Positions 55,445 through 63,549 of a stretch of DNA of 64,000 nt are shown here, one piece after another. The DNA is from Rhodobacterales bacterium LSUCC0031 (GTDB lineage Bacteria > Pseudomonadota > Alphaproteobacteria > Rhodobacterales > Rhodobacteraceae). The stretch is from the NCBI GenBank assembly GCA_015689735.1, contig WVSP01000002.1:1-64000 (forward strand). Direction: 5' to 3'. Each line of letters begins with the position of its first letter. Position 1 is the first letter of the stretch. A program made the translations under genes and the position numbers. The notes beneath the pieces were generated by a model. The model made no database searches, was not told the origin of the DNA, and was given only the letters and a program-made list of their open reading frames with translations.

Positions 55445-56362
55445 ATGGGCTTTGCGACCATCGAGGCTGTGCAAGAGGCGCTATCGGCGGAAGATTACAT
55501 CTGTGGCCGGGAGCTTGCGACGGTCGTGTTCCTGTCGCTGAAGCTTGGCCGTCCGCTGTTCTTGGAAGGGGAGGCAGGGACCGGCAAGACCGAGATTGCC
55601 AAGGCCATTGCCGCAGCCTTGGGGCGGCCCTTGATCCGGCTCCAATGTTACGAGGGGTTAGATGCGGCAAGTGCGGTCTATGAGTGGAACTTTGCCGCCC
55701 AGATGGTCGCGATCCGCACCGCCGAGGCGCAGGGCGGTGTCGATGGCGCGGTGCTGAAGGATCGGCTGTTTTCAACCGAATACCTCATCGAGCGGCCGCT
55801 CTTGCGCGCGATGCGGCCTAACCCGGCCGGGGCGCCTGTGTTGTTGATCGACGAGATCGACCGCACCGACGAGCCCTTTGAGGCGTTCCTGCTCGAGGCC
55901 TTGAGCGATTTTCAAGTGACCATCCCGGAACTTGGTACCATCAAGGCGCCCGCGCCGCCGATCGTCATTCTGACCTCGAACCGCACGCGCGAGGTGCATG
56001 ATGCGCTCAAGCGGCGCTGCTTGTATCATTGGGTGGATTATCCCGACATGGCACGCGAATTGGCGATATTGCGCGCCCGCGTGCCGGGGGCGGCGGAGGC
56101 GCTGAGCCGCGCGGTCGTGGCCTTCGTGCAGGAATTGCGCGGCACGGATTTGTTCAAGCGCCCCGGTGTGGCCGAGACAATCGATTGGGCCAAATGTCTG
56201 CTTGCGCTCGATGTCATCGCGCTCAGCCCCGAGGTCATCGCCGATACGCTGGGGGCAATCTTGAAATATCAAGATGATATCCAGCGGCTCGCAGGGTCAG
56301 AAGCCAAGCGCATCTTGGACAAGATCGCCGCCGATGCGCCATTGCCGCTTGGCTCGGCATGA
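55445..56362 (+). CDS. coxD: CoxD-type MoxR AAA+ ATPase
   Basis: A 305-residue MoxR-family ATPase. Walker A is GEAGTGKTEIAKAIA, followed by LIRLQCYEGLDAASAVYEWNF, the CoxD-specific stretch; Walker B is VLLIDEIDR, sensor 1 LTSNRTREVHDALKRRC. In Oligotropha CoxD helps sulfurate and insert the Mo/Cu centre. ATG at 55445 follows AAGGGGAG. Its stop overlaps coxE (ATGA). Name is by similarity to the cox cluster; the actual substrate enzyme here is the form II type. Confidence 0.9.
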   Translation: MGFATIEAVQEALSAEDYICGRELATVVFLSLKLGRPLFLEGEAGTGKTEIAKAIAAALGRPLIRLQCYEGLDAASAVYEWNFAAQMVAIRTAEAQGGVDGAVLKDRLFSTEYLIERPLLRAMRPNPAGAPVLLIDEIDRTDEPFEAFLLEALSDFQVTIPELGTIKAPAPPIVILTSNRTREVHDALKRRCLYHWVDYPDMARELAILRARVPGAAEALSRAVVAFVQELRGTDLFKRPGVAETIDWAKCLLALDVIALSPEVIADTLGAILKYQDDIQRLAGSEAKRILDKIAADAPLPLGSA

Positions 56363-57612
56363 TGGAATACGCAGACCTTGGCTTGCCCGACAAGCCGCAG
56401 CTTGTGACCAATATCACCCATTTTGCCCGTGCCTTGCGGGTGGCGGGATTGCCGGTGGGGTCGGGCCGCGTGGCCGATGCGATCCGCGCGGTCGCCGCCA
56501 CGGGCTTTGACCGGCGCGAGGATTTCTATGTTACGTTGCGCGCCTGTTTTGTCAGCCGCCCCGAGCATCGGATGGTTTATGATCAGATCTTTCGGCTGTA
56601 TTGGCGCGATCCGCAGTTTCTTGAGCATATGATGTCGCTTCTGACACCGCAATTGCGGGGCGTGGCCGAAGAACGCGTGGCGCGTGCGGGGGAAAAGCGC
56701 GCGGCCGAAGCGCTGTTGCATGGTGTGGCCCGCGATCTCCCGCAGATGTCAGACGGTCCGGGAACCGAGATCGAGATCGACGCGTCGCTGACGATGAGTG
56801 CCGAGGAGCGCTTGAAGACGCTCGATTTCGAGCAGATGTCGGTGGCCGAGATGGCTGAGGCCAAGCGCATCTTGGCAAAGATGAAGTTCGCGGTGCCGCC
56901 CATGATCAGCCGTCGGTCGCAATCCGCGCCAAAGGGGCGCGCGGTGGATTGGCGCAAGACCATGCGGATGGCTGCAAGCCAAGGGGGCGAGGTGGCGCTT
57001 CTGGCGCGCAAATCGCCGCGCATCCGTTGGCCTGCGCTGGTCGCGCTGTGTGATATCTCGGGCTCTATGTCCGCGTATTCGCGCGCGGTTTTGCATTTCT
57101 TGCATGCAGCGGCCAATCAGCAAGGGGCGGGTTGGGCGCAGGTACATGGCTTCACCTTTGGCACGCGGCTGACCAATATCAGCCGCCATTTGGCTGCACG
57201 CGATGTCGATGCGGCGCTGGCAGCGGCAGGAGCCGAAGCGCAGGATTGGGATGGCGGCACGCGCATCGGCGCGTGCCTTGCGGCCTTTCACCGCGATTGG
57301 TCACGCCGCGTCATGGGGCAGGGGGCGGTGGTTTTGATCATTACTGATGGGCTCGACCGCGATGCGCCCGAGGCGCTGTCGGCGGCGATGGCGCGGTTGC
57401 AGCGCGCAGCCCGGCGCGTGATCTGGGTCAATCCACTGCTCCGCTGGGATGGGTTCGCGCCAAAGGCAGCAGGGATTCGCGCGATGCTGCCCCATGTCGA
57501 TAGTTTTCGTGCTGGCCATAACATCGCGGCCTTGGCTGGGCTGGCCGAGGCCTTGTCGCGGCCTGACGATACGGGCGAGAAAGCAAGGTTGATGAGGATG
57601 CTCTCAAGCTGA
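56359..57612 (+). CDS. coxE: CoxE-type protein with von Willebrand A domain
   Basis: A 417-residue VWA protein, partner of the MoxR ATPase. The C-terminal half has the MIDAS-type start VALCDISGSMSAYSRAVLHFLHA (DxSxS) and the later Thr and Asp in DWDGGTRIGACL and LIITDGLDRD. The N-terminal part, with ERLKTLDFEQMSVAEMAEAKRIL, is the CoxE family region. Required with CoxD for cofactor maturation in CO dehydrogenase. Overlaps coxD by 4 bases; a repeat copy separates it from the XdhC gene. Confidence 0.9.
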   Translation: MMEYADLGLPDKPQLVTNITHFARALRVAGLPVGSGRVADAIRAVAATGFDRREDFYVTLRACFVSRPEHRMVYDQIFRLYWRDPQFLEHMMSLLTPQLRGVAEERVARAGEKRAAEALLHGVARDLPQMSDGPGTEIEIDASLTMSAEERLKTLDFEQMSVAEMAEAKRILAKMKFAVPPMISRRSQSAPKGRAVDWRKTMRMAASQGGEVALLARKSPRIRWPALVALCDISGSMSAYSRAVLHFLHAAANQQGAGWAQVHGFTFGTRLTNISRHLAARDVDAALAAAGAEAQDWDGGTRIGACLAAFHRDWSRRVMGQGAVVLIITDGLDRDAPEALSAAMARLQRAARRVIWVNPLLRWDGFAPKAAGIRAMLPHVDSFRAGHNIAALAGLAEALSRPDDTGEKARLMRMLSS

Positions 57613-57647
57613 TCCAGCGGTGCGCGTGCCGCGCGCTGCTTTTGTTC

Positions 57648-57708
57648 GGGGGGCGCTGCCCCCATCGCCTTTGGCGATTCCCCCGGGATATTTTGGAAAC
57701 GAAGAAGG
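57648..57708 (+). repeat. Dispersed GC-rich hairpin repeat, copy C
   Basis: One hairpin unit GGGGGGCGCTGCCCCCATCGCC plus the shared block TCCCCCGGGATATTTTGGAAACGAAGAAGG, lying between coxE and the XdhC-type gene. Confidence 0.8.
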
Positions 57709-57760
57709 TGATTGTGATCATCTCTGGGCGTTGTAGGCTGGCGGTGAAGGGGTGGATGCG

Positions 57761-58729
57761 ATGATGGATCTGGAGAACATGCCCGAGCGGGCGCTGGCCT
57801 TGGTCGATGCCGGGCAGGCGGCGGTGATGGCCACCGTGGTCGAGACATGGGGATCGGCACCTCGGCAGGTGGGCGCGCAGATGGTCGTGTCCGGCATGGG
57901 CGAGATGGCGGGATCGGTCTCTGGGGGCTGTGTCGAGGGGGCGGTGGTTGTTGCAGCCGAGGAGGCTTTGGCCAGTGGCAAGGCCCAACTTTTGGATTTC
58001 GGCGTGTCAGATGAGGCGGCTTTTGCGGTTGGGCTGGCCTGCGGTGGGCGTATTCGTGTCTTGGTGGAACCCGTGGGCGCAGCGCTGCCGGTTGCGGTCT
58101 TGCGCGATCTGGTCGCTGCGCGGGCCGCGCGCCGCCCCGTCGCTTTGGTCAGCGATCTTGCGGGGGGCGCGCATCGGCTGGTGGGTCCGACAGCCTTTGC
58201 CGAGCGGTTTCGCATGGATCGCGCGGGTATGAGCGAGGATGGGCAGTCCTTCATCCATATCCATAATCCGCCCTTGCGGCTTTTCGTGGTGGGTGCGGTC
58301 CACATCGCCCAAGCGCTGGTGCCGATGGCGCGGATCGCGGGCCACGATGTCACGGTGATCGATCCGCGCGGGGCCTTTGGCTCGGCCGCGCGGTTTCCTG
58401 ATGTGGCCTTGGTTGCGGAATGGCCTGACGAGGCGTTGACGGCGCTCGGCCTTGATGCGCGCAGCGCCGTAGTGACCTTGACCCATGATGCCAAGCTTGA
58501 TGATCCCGCGATCATGACGGCCTTGGCCAGTGATGTGTATTACCTAGGCTGTCTGGGATCGACGCGGACCCATGCCAAGCGGGTGTCGCGATTGGTGGCG
58601 GCAGGGTTCGCGCAGGCGCAGATTGCACGGATCCATGCGCCGGTCGGGCTTGATATCGGGGCGCGCGGACCTGGTGAGATCGCCGTATCGGTGCTGGCCG
58701 AGATCACCCAAAGGCTGCGCCGGGGATGA
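57761..58729 (+). CDS. XdhC/CoxF-family molybdenum cofactor maturation protein
   Basis: A 322-residue protein with both XdhC halves: an N-terminal XdhC/CoxI domain (TVVETWGSAPRQVGAQMVV and SVSGGCVEGAVVVAAEEAL) and a C-terminal Rossmann domain (LRLFVVGAVHIAQALVPMA and YYLGCLGSTRTHAKR). Such proteins protect, sulfurate and deliver the cofactor to xanthine-dehydrogenase-type enzymes. ATG at 57761 is used; GTG at 57752 is an alternative. The stop overlaps the MoeA-like gene start (ATGATG). Confidence 0.88.
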   Translation: MMDLENMPERALALVDAGQAAVMATVVETWGSAPRQVGAQMVVSGMGEMAGSVSGGCVEGAVVVAAEEALASGKAQLLDFGVSDEAAFAVGLACGGRIRVLVEPVGAALPVAVLRDLVAARAARRPVALVSDLAGGAHRLVGPTAFAERFRMDRAGMSEDGQSFIHIHNPPLRLFVVGAVHIAQALVPMARIAGHDVTVIDPRGAFGSAARFPDVALVAEWPDEALTALGLDARSAVVTLTHDAKLDDPAIMTALASDVYYLGCLGSTRTHAKRVSRLVAAGFAQAQIARIHAPVGLDIGARGPGEIAVSVLAEITQRLRRG

Positions 58730-59736
58730 TGTTTGGTGCGGTGCGGCTGGCCGAGGCCCTGGGCGCGATCTTGGCCCATGCTGTGGTCTTGCCCGGTGGC
58801 AAGCTTGCCAAGGGGCGGATGCTTGACGCGGATGATCTGGCGCGGCTTGCCGCGGCAGGCCATACGCAGGTCATCGTGGCCCGCCCCCAGCCGGGAGATG
58901 TGACGGAGAACCGCGCCGCTCAACAATTGGCCGCAGCACTTGTCGCCGACCCGGCCGGGCAAGGTCTGATCTGTGATGCCGCCTTTACCGGGCGGGTGAA
59001 TATTCGAGCAGCCGGGCCAGGGGTGCTTGCGCTCGACGCCAATGCGATCGGGCGGCTGAACGCGGTTGATGCGATGATCACGCTGGCAACCATCCCCCCC
59101 TATCAGCGGGTTGCGGCGGGCATGATGGTGGCGACCGTCAAGATCATTTCTTATGCCGTCCCCGGTGACGCCTTGGCGCGCGCCTGTGCAGCGGGGGCGG
59201 TTGCTTTGCGGGTGATGCCGCCGGTGGTGGATCGGGTCGATCTGATCGTGACGGAGACCGCGGCGCAGCGCGCCGATCCCGCCGATAAGGGGGTGCGCGC
59301 GGTCTGGGCGCGGGTCGCAAGGCTGGGCATCGCAGAGGGCCAGACGCGGATCGTGGCCCATGAGGCGGGCGCGATTGCCGGCGCCATTGCCGCGTGCGAT
59401 GCGGGGATGATCTTGGTGCTGACGGGCTCTGCCACCTCGGACATTGCCGATGTGATGCCGATGGGATTGCAGGCGGCAGGTGGCGAAGTGGTCCGTTTTG
59501 GCATGCCGGTCGATCCTGGCAACCTGTTGGTGTTGGGGCGGCTCGGCGCGCGGCCTGTGATCGGCTTGCCGGGATGTGCGCGCAGCCCGGCATTGAACGG
59601 GGCGGATTGGGTCTTGGAGCGGCTGGCCTGTGGCGTCGCGGTCGGGGATGCCGATATCGCGGCGATGGGGGTTGGCGGGCTTCTCAAGGAAATTCCGACC
59701 CGACCACAGCCGCGTGCGCGCCCCATCAAGGGCTGA
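58726..59736 (+). CDS. Molybdopterin-binding (MoeA/MogA-like) protein, single-domain form
   Basis: A 336-residue protein with a MoCF-type molybdopterin-binding fold: ILVLTGSATSDIADVMPMGLQAAGGEVVRFGMPVDPGNLLVLGRL. In many relatives this part is fused to a C-terminal MobA/MocA nucleotidyltransferase; here the gene stops at RPQPRARPIKG, where that linker would begin, so the transferase seems lost or encoded elsewhere. It may ready molybdopterin for the hydroxylase. Overlaps the XdhC gene by 4 bases and ends 6 bases from the convergent acetyltransferase gene. Confidence 0.75.
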   Translation: MMFGAVRLAEALGAILAHAVVLPGGKLAKGRMLDADDLARLAAAGHTQVIVARPQPGDVTENRAAQQLAAALVADPAGQGLICDAAFTGRVNIRAAGPGVLALDANAIGRLNAVDAMITLATIPPYQRVAAGMMVATVKIISYAVPGDALARACAAGAVALRVMPPVVDRVDLIVTETAAQRADPADKGVRAVWARVARLGIAEGQTRIVAHEAGAIAGAIAACDAGMILVLTGSATSDIADVMPMGLQAAGGEVVRFGMPVDPGNLLVLGRLGARPVIGLPGCARSPALNGADWVLERLACGVAVGDADIAAMGVGGLLKEIPTRPQPRARPIKG

Positions 59737-59742
59737 GCGGTC

Positions 59743-60303
59743 TTACCAAAAGGCCGGATCGGCGAGCGGCGCGACGCAACGCACGGGGCCGATGCGCCGG
59801 GGCAGGGGCGCGCCTGTCAGGCTTTGGGCGATCCAGCCTTGGGGATGCGAGAGCGGATAGGGCGCGGCCAGGTCATCGGTGCTGACCGCGGAAAAGCCCA
59901 CGCGCCCGTAGAAGGCGGGATCGCCGTAGGTGACGGCGTGTTGCACGCCCGCGCCCGCCAGCCGCGCAAGCGCATGGGTGATCAGGGCTTGACCGATACC
60001 CTGACCCTGATGGGCGGTGGCAACCGCCATTGGCGACAGAAGCATCGTGTCCTGCGCACCATCGGCAAAGTGCAGCGGCGAGAAAAGGACGGCGCCAACC
60101 AAGGTTCGATCGTGCTGGGCCGTGAAGGCGCGTAACCCCGCATCTGTGGGCAGCGCGATCATTGCGCCGACCAGCGCAGCGATCGCGGCCCCTTCGTCCG
60201 CGCCCTCGGCGGCGGTGAAGACATCGCCGAAAAACGCCGGGAGAGTGTTGGCGATCTCGTCCGTGGCGGAGGTGATACGCAGATCGGCTTGGCTGATGGG
60301 CAT
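59743..60303 (-). CDS. GNAT-family N-acetyltransferase
   Basis: A 186-residue YhbS-like acetyltransferase. The acetyl-CoA loop is MAVATAHQGQGIGQALITHAL, followed by VTYGDPAFYGRVGFSAVS, a common YhbS pattern. Substrate unknown. It is inserted on the minus strand between the accessory genes and coxS, splitting the cluster into two transcription units. Confidence 0.88.
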   Translation of the reverse strand: MPISQADLRITSATDEIANTLPAFFGDVFTAAEGADEGAAIAALVGAMIALPTDAGLRAFTAQHDRTLVGAVLFSPLHFADGAQDTMLLSPMAVATAHQGQGIGQALITHALARLAGAGVQHAVTYGDPAFYGRVGFSAVSTDDLAAPYPLSHPQGWIAQSLTGAPLPRRIGPVRCVAPLADPAFW

Positions 60304-60473
60304 GCGTCCTCTGGGGATTGGAAAGCGCAGGGCGCAGGTTACGGGCGGGCGGTTCGGCCCGCAAGTGCGCGGCCCGCGGCCCGCGCGGCAGGCGAAGCGA
60401 ACCTTGGGTAAATTTCCAGTTTGCATCGCGTCTTTTCCATGCTTGAGTGAGGACGCAACCAAGGGAGGATTTG

Positions 60474-60959
60474 ATGACCAAGGTAACGATGACCGTGAAC
60501 GGCAAGTCCGTTTCCGGCGATGTGGAGGGCCGCACGCTCCTGGCCGAATTCCTGCGTGAAGGTCTTCGTCTGACCGGCACACATATCGGCTGCGATACCA
60601 GCCAATGCGGTGCATGCGTCGTGCATGTGAATGGCAATGCCATCAAGAGCTGCACAGCCTTGGCGGCCGATCTGGACGGGGCTGATGTGCGCACGATCGA
60701 GGGCATGGCAAATGCCGATGGGTCGCTTTCGGTGATCCAGCAGGCGTTTCAAGACCATCACGGGCTTCAGTGCGGCTTCTGCACGCCGGGCATGGTGATG
60801 TCCGCGGCGGCCTTGCTGAAGGAAAATCCCAAGCCGTCCGAGGCTGAGATCCGCACATATCTCGAAGGCAATATCTGCCGCTGCACGGGCTACCATAATA
60901 TCGTGAAGGCGATCATGGCGGCCAGCGGTCAGGATGTTTCGGCGATCGCGGCCGAATGA
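60474..60959 (+). CDS. coxS: Small 2Fe-2S subunit of form II CO-dehydrogenase-like hydroxylase
   Basis: A 161-residue iron-sulfur subunit carrying two [2Fe-2S] centres: the plant-type site [16 protein letters not shown]...CTA and the second site [18 protein letters not shown]...[16 protein letters not shown]. It passes electrons from the molybdenum site to FAD. AAGGGAGG precedes the ATG. First of coxS-coxL-coxM. Confidence 0.95.
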   Translation: MTKVTMTVNGKSVSGDVEGRTLLAEFLREGLRLTGTHIGCDTSQCGACVVHVNGNAIKSCTALAADLDGADVRTIEGMANADGSLSVIQQAFQDHHGLQCGFCTPGMVMSAAALLKENPKPSEAEIRTYLEGNICRCTGYHNIVKAIMAASGQDVSAIAAE

Positions 60960-61010
60960 TCTGCGCGCGGCCTGCGGGGAGGTGGGCCGGGCTGTTCACG
61001 ACATGATGCG

Positions 61011-61027
61011 GGGGGCGCGAAGCCCCC
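61011..61027 (+). repeat. Short GC-rich hairpin between coxS and coxL
   Basis: GGGGGC (61011-61016) and GCCCCC (61022-61027) form a 6-bp stem around GCGAA. It resembles the first hairpin of the dispersed repeat family but lacks the shared 3' block. Confidence 0.45.
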
Positions 61028-61084
61028 ACCCCTCGATGCCCATGCTGTGATGGGCGGGGGCGGCAGATCCAAGGGAGGATGACA

Positions 61085-63463
61085 ATGCCCAAAGATACGG
61101 GAATCGGTGCAAGATCGAAGCGGCGCGAGGATGTGCGCTTTCTGACCGGGCGCGGGGCCTATACCGATGATCTGGCCATGCAGGGTCAGGTGCATGCGGT
61201 GATGGTGCGCTCAACCGTGGCGCATGGGCGGATCGTGTCGATCGACACCTCAGCCGCGGCCGCGATGCCGGGTGTTCTGGCGATCTTCACCGGCGAGGAT
61301 TTTGTCGCGGTGGGGGGCAACCCCGCTGGCTGGCTGATCAATTCGCGCGATGGCACGCCGATGCGCGAACCCAAGCGCCCGGTGCTGGCCCATGGCAAGG
61401 TGCGCCATGTGGGCGATGCCTATGCCGCCGTGATCGCGGAGACCCATGAGCAGGCCCGCGATGCCGCAGAAGCGGTCGCCGCCGGCACCGAGATCGAGGA
61501 ACTGCCCGCCATCGTCGATATGGCCGCAGCCGTCGCCAATGCGGGTAACCGCGTGCATGACGAGATCCCTGACAACCTGTGCTTTGACTGGGGCTGGATC
61601 GAGGACAACCGCGCGGCCGTCGATGCCGCGATGAAGGCGGCCCCCCATGTGACCACGCTGGAACTGGTCAACAACCGGCTGGTGCCAAATGCGATGGAGC
61701 CGCGCGCCTCGATCGGGGAATACAATCCCGGCACGGGCGACTACAAGCTGACGACGACCAGCCAGAACCCACATCTGACCAAGCTTCTGGTCTGTGCCTT
61801 TGTCTTGGGCATTCCCGAGCACAAGCTGACGGTCGTGGCCCCCGATGTGGGCGGCGGGTTCGGCTCGAAGATCTACCATTACGGCGAAGAGGCGCTGGTT
61901 CTGGCCGCCGCCAAGAAGCTGGGCCGCCCGGTGCGCTGGACGGCGGATCGGACGGAAAGCTTCCTGACCGATGCGCATGGGCGCGACCATGTCACCACGA
62001 TCGAGGTGGGCGCGACGCTGGATGGCGAGATCTTGGCCATCCGCACCAACACGCTGGCCAATGTCGGGGCCTATCTGTCGAATTTCTCGACCGCGACGCC
62101 GACCTTCCTGCACGGCACATTGATGGCCGGCCCCTACAAGGTGCCGCATGTCTATGTGAACTTGAAGGCGGTCTTTACCAACACCGCGCCTGTCGATGCC
62201 TACCGCGGTGCGGGGCGGCCCGAGGCGACCTACAGCCTCGAGCGGGCGATCGACAAGATGGCGCGCGAGTTGAAGCTCGATCCGGTCGCTGTGCGGCGCA
62301 AGAATCTTTTGAAGCCGGACCAGTTCCCCTACACCACCCCTGTTGGGCTGGTCTATGATATCGGCGATTACCACGCCACACTCGACAAGGCACTGGAGAT
62401 GGCCGATCTGGCGGGCTTCGAGGCGCGCGCGGCCAAAAGCCGGGCAGCAGGCAAGCTGCGCGGTGTGGGGCTTTCGACATGGATCGAGGCCTGCGGCATC
62501 GCGCCCTCGCATCTGGTGGGCCAGCTTGGCAGCCGGGTGGGGCTTTACGATGCGGCCACCGTGCGCGTGAGTGCCACCGGCACGATCCAGGTGATGACCG
62601 GCGCCCATAGTCACGGGCAGGGCCATGAGACGGTTTTCGCGCAAGTCGTGGCCGACAAGCTGGGTGTCGCCGAAAGTGCGGTCGAAATCGTGCATGGCGA
62701 CACCTCCAAGATCCCTTTCGGGATGGGCTCTTACGGGTCGCGTTCGCTGGCGGTGTGCGGCTCGGCGATGGATCGCGCGCTCGACAAGATCATCGACAAA
62801 GGCAAGAAGATCGCGGCCCATATGCTGGAAGCGGCCGAGGGTGACATCACCTTTGAAAACGGCAGCTTCTCGGTGGCCGGCACCGACAAGGCCAAATCCT
62901 TCGGCGAGATCGCCTTTTCCGCTTACGTGCCGCATAACTACCCGCTCGAAACGCTCGAGCCGGGGTTGGAGGAGACGGCGTTTTACGACCCCAACAACTT
63001 CACTTACCCGGCAGGCGCTTATCTGTGCGAGGTCGAGGTTGACCCCGACACCGGCAAGGTGACGATCTGCTCGTTCACCTGCGCCGATGATTTCGGCAAT
63101 GTGATGAACCCGATGGTCGTCGAGGGGCAGGTGCATGGCGGTGTCGCGCAAGGGATCGGTCAGGCCTTGGTCGAACACACGGCCTATGACGAGAACGGCC
63201 AGCTTTTGACGGCGTCCTACATGGATTACACCATGCCGCGCGCCGATGATCTGCCCTTCTACCAAGTCGATCATTCCTGTGCGACGCCTTGCACCCACAA
63301 CCCTTTGGGCGTGAAGGGCTGCGGCGAGGCAGGGGCCATCGGTTCGCCGCCCGCGGTGGTCAATGCGGTGATCGATGCGCTGCACCGTGGGGGAATGACC
63401 CAAGTCAGCCATATCGACATGCCGCTGACGCCCGCGCGCGTCTGGGCCGCCATGCAAGCGTGA
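61085..63463 (+). CDS. coxL: Large molybdenum subunit of form II CO-dehydrogenase-like hydroxylase
   Basis: A 792-residue subunit holding the molybdopterin cytosine dinucleotide cofactor. Xanthine-oxidase-family landmarks include GIGARSKRREDVRFLTGRG, the cofactor loop VVAPDVGGGFGSK, GAHSHGQGHETVFAQVVADKLG, and the catalytic Glu in KGCGEAGAIGSPPAVVNAV. The loop over the metal reads AYRGAGR (372-378), the form II signature; proven CO oxidisers (form I) read AYxCSFR, with a Cys for copper. CO activity is thus not assured. AAGGGAGG is 6 bases before the ATG at 61085. A repeat copy separates it from coxM. Confidence 0.93.
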   Translation: MPKDTGIGARSKRREDVRFLTGRGAYTDDLAMQGQVHAVMVRSTVAHGRIVSIDTSAAAAMPGVLAIFTGEDFVAVGGNPAGWLINSRDGTPMREPKRPVLAHGKVRHVGDAYAAVIAETHEQARDAAEAVAAGTEIEELPAIVDMAAAVANAGNRVHDEIPDNLCFDWGWIEDNRAAVDAAMKAAPHVTTLELVNNRLVPNAMEPRASIGEYNPGTGDYKLTTTSQNPHLTKLLVCAFVLGIPEHKLTVVAPDVGGGFGSKIYHYGEEALVLAAAKKLGRPVRWTADRTESFLTDAHGRDHVTTIEVGATLDGEILAIRTNTLANVGAYLSNFSTATPTFLHGTLMAGPYKVPHVYVNLKAVFTNTAPVDAYRGAGRPEATYSLERAIDKMARELKLDPVAVRRKNLLKPDQFPYTTPVGLVYDIGDYHATLDKALEMADLAGFEARAAKSRAAGKLRGVGLSTWIEACGIAPSHLVGQLGSRVGLYDAATVRVSATGTIQVMTGAHSHGQGHETVFAQVVADKLGVAESAVEIVHGDTSKIPFGMGSYGSRSLAVCGSAMDRALDKIIDKGKKIAAHMLEAAEGDITFENGSFSVAGTDKAKSFGEIAFSAYVPHNYPLETLEPGLEETAFYDPNNFTYPAGAYLCEVEVDPDTGKVTICSFTCADDFGNVMNPMVVEGQVHGGVAQGIGQALVEHTAYDENGQLLTASYMDYTMPRADDLPFYQVDHSCATPCTHNPLGVKGCGEAGAIGSPPAVVNAVIDALHRGGMTQVSHIDMPLTPARVWAAMQA

Positions 63464-63469
63464 TGGAAC

Positions 63470-63525
63470 AGGGGCGGGGGGGGCAGCCCCCCGCACCCCC
63501 CGGGATATTTATGAAACGAAGAAGG
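63470..63525 (+). repeat. Dispersed GC-rich hairpin repeat, copy D
   Basis: A GGGGGGCAGCCCCCC hairpin followed by the shared block CCCCCCGGGATATTTATGAAACGAAGAAGG, between coxL and coxM. Confidence 0.75.
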
Positions 63526-63549
63526 GGTTGGGCCCTTCGGGAGGAAGAG

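Noticed and set aside
61085-63463. Annotation as a proven (form I) carbon monoxide dehydrogenase
   Set aside because: The active-site loop is AYRGAGR, not AYxCSFR, so the copper-ligating Cys is absent.
61250-63496. Long open frame opposite coxL
   Set aside because: It lies fully antisense to a well-supported catalytic subunit, has no domain or codon features of its own, and such frames are normal in high-GC DNA.
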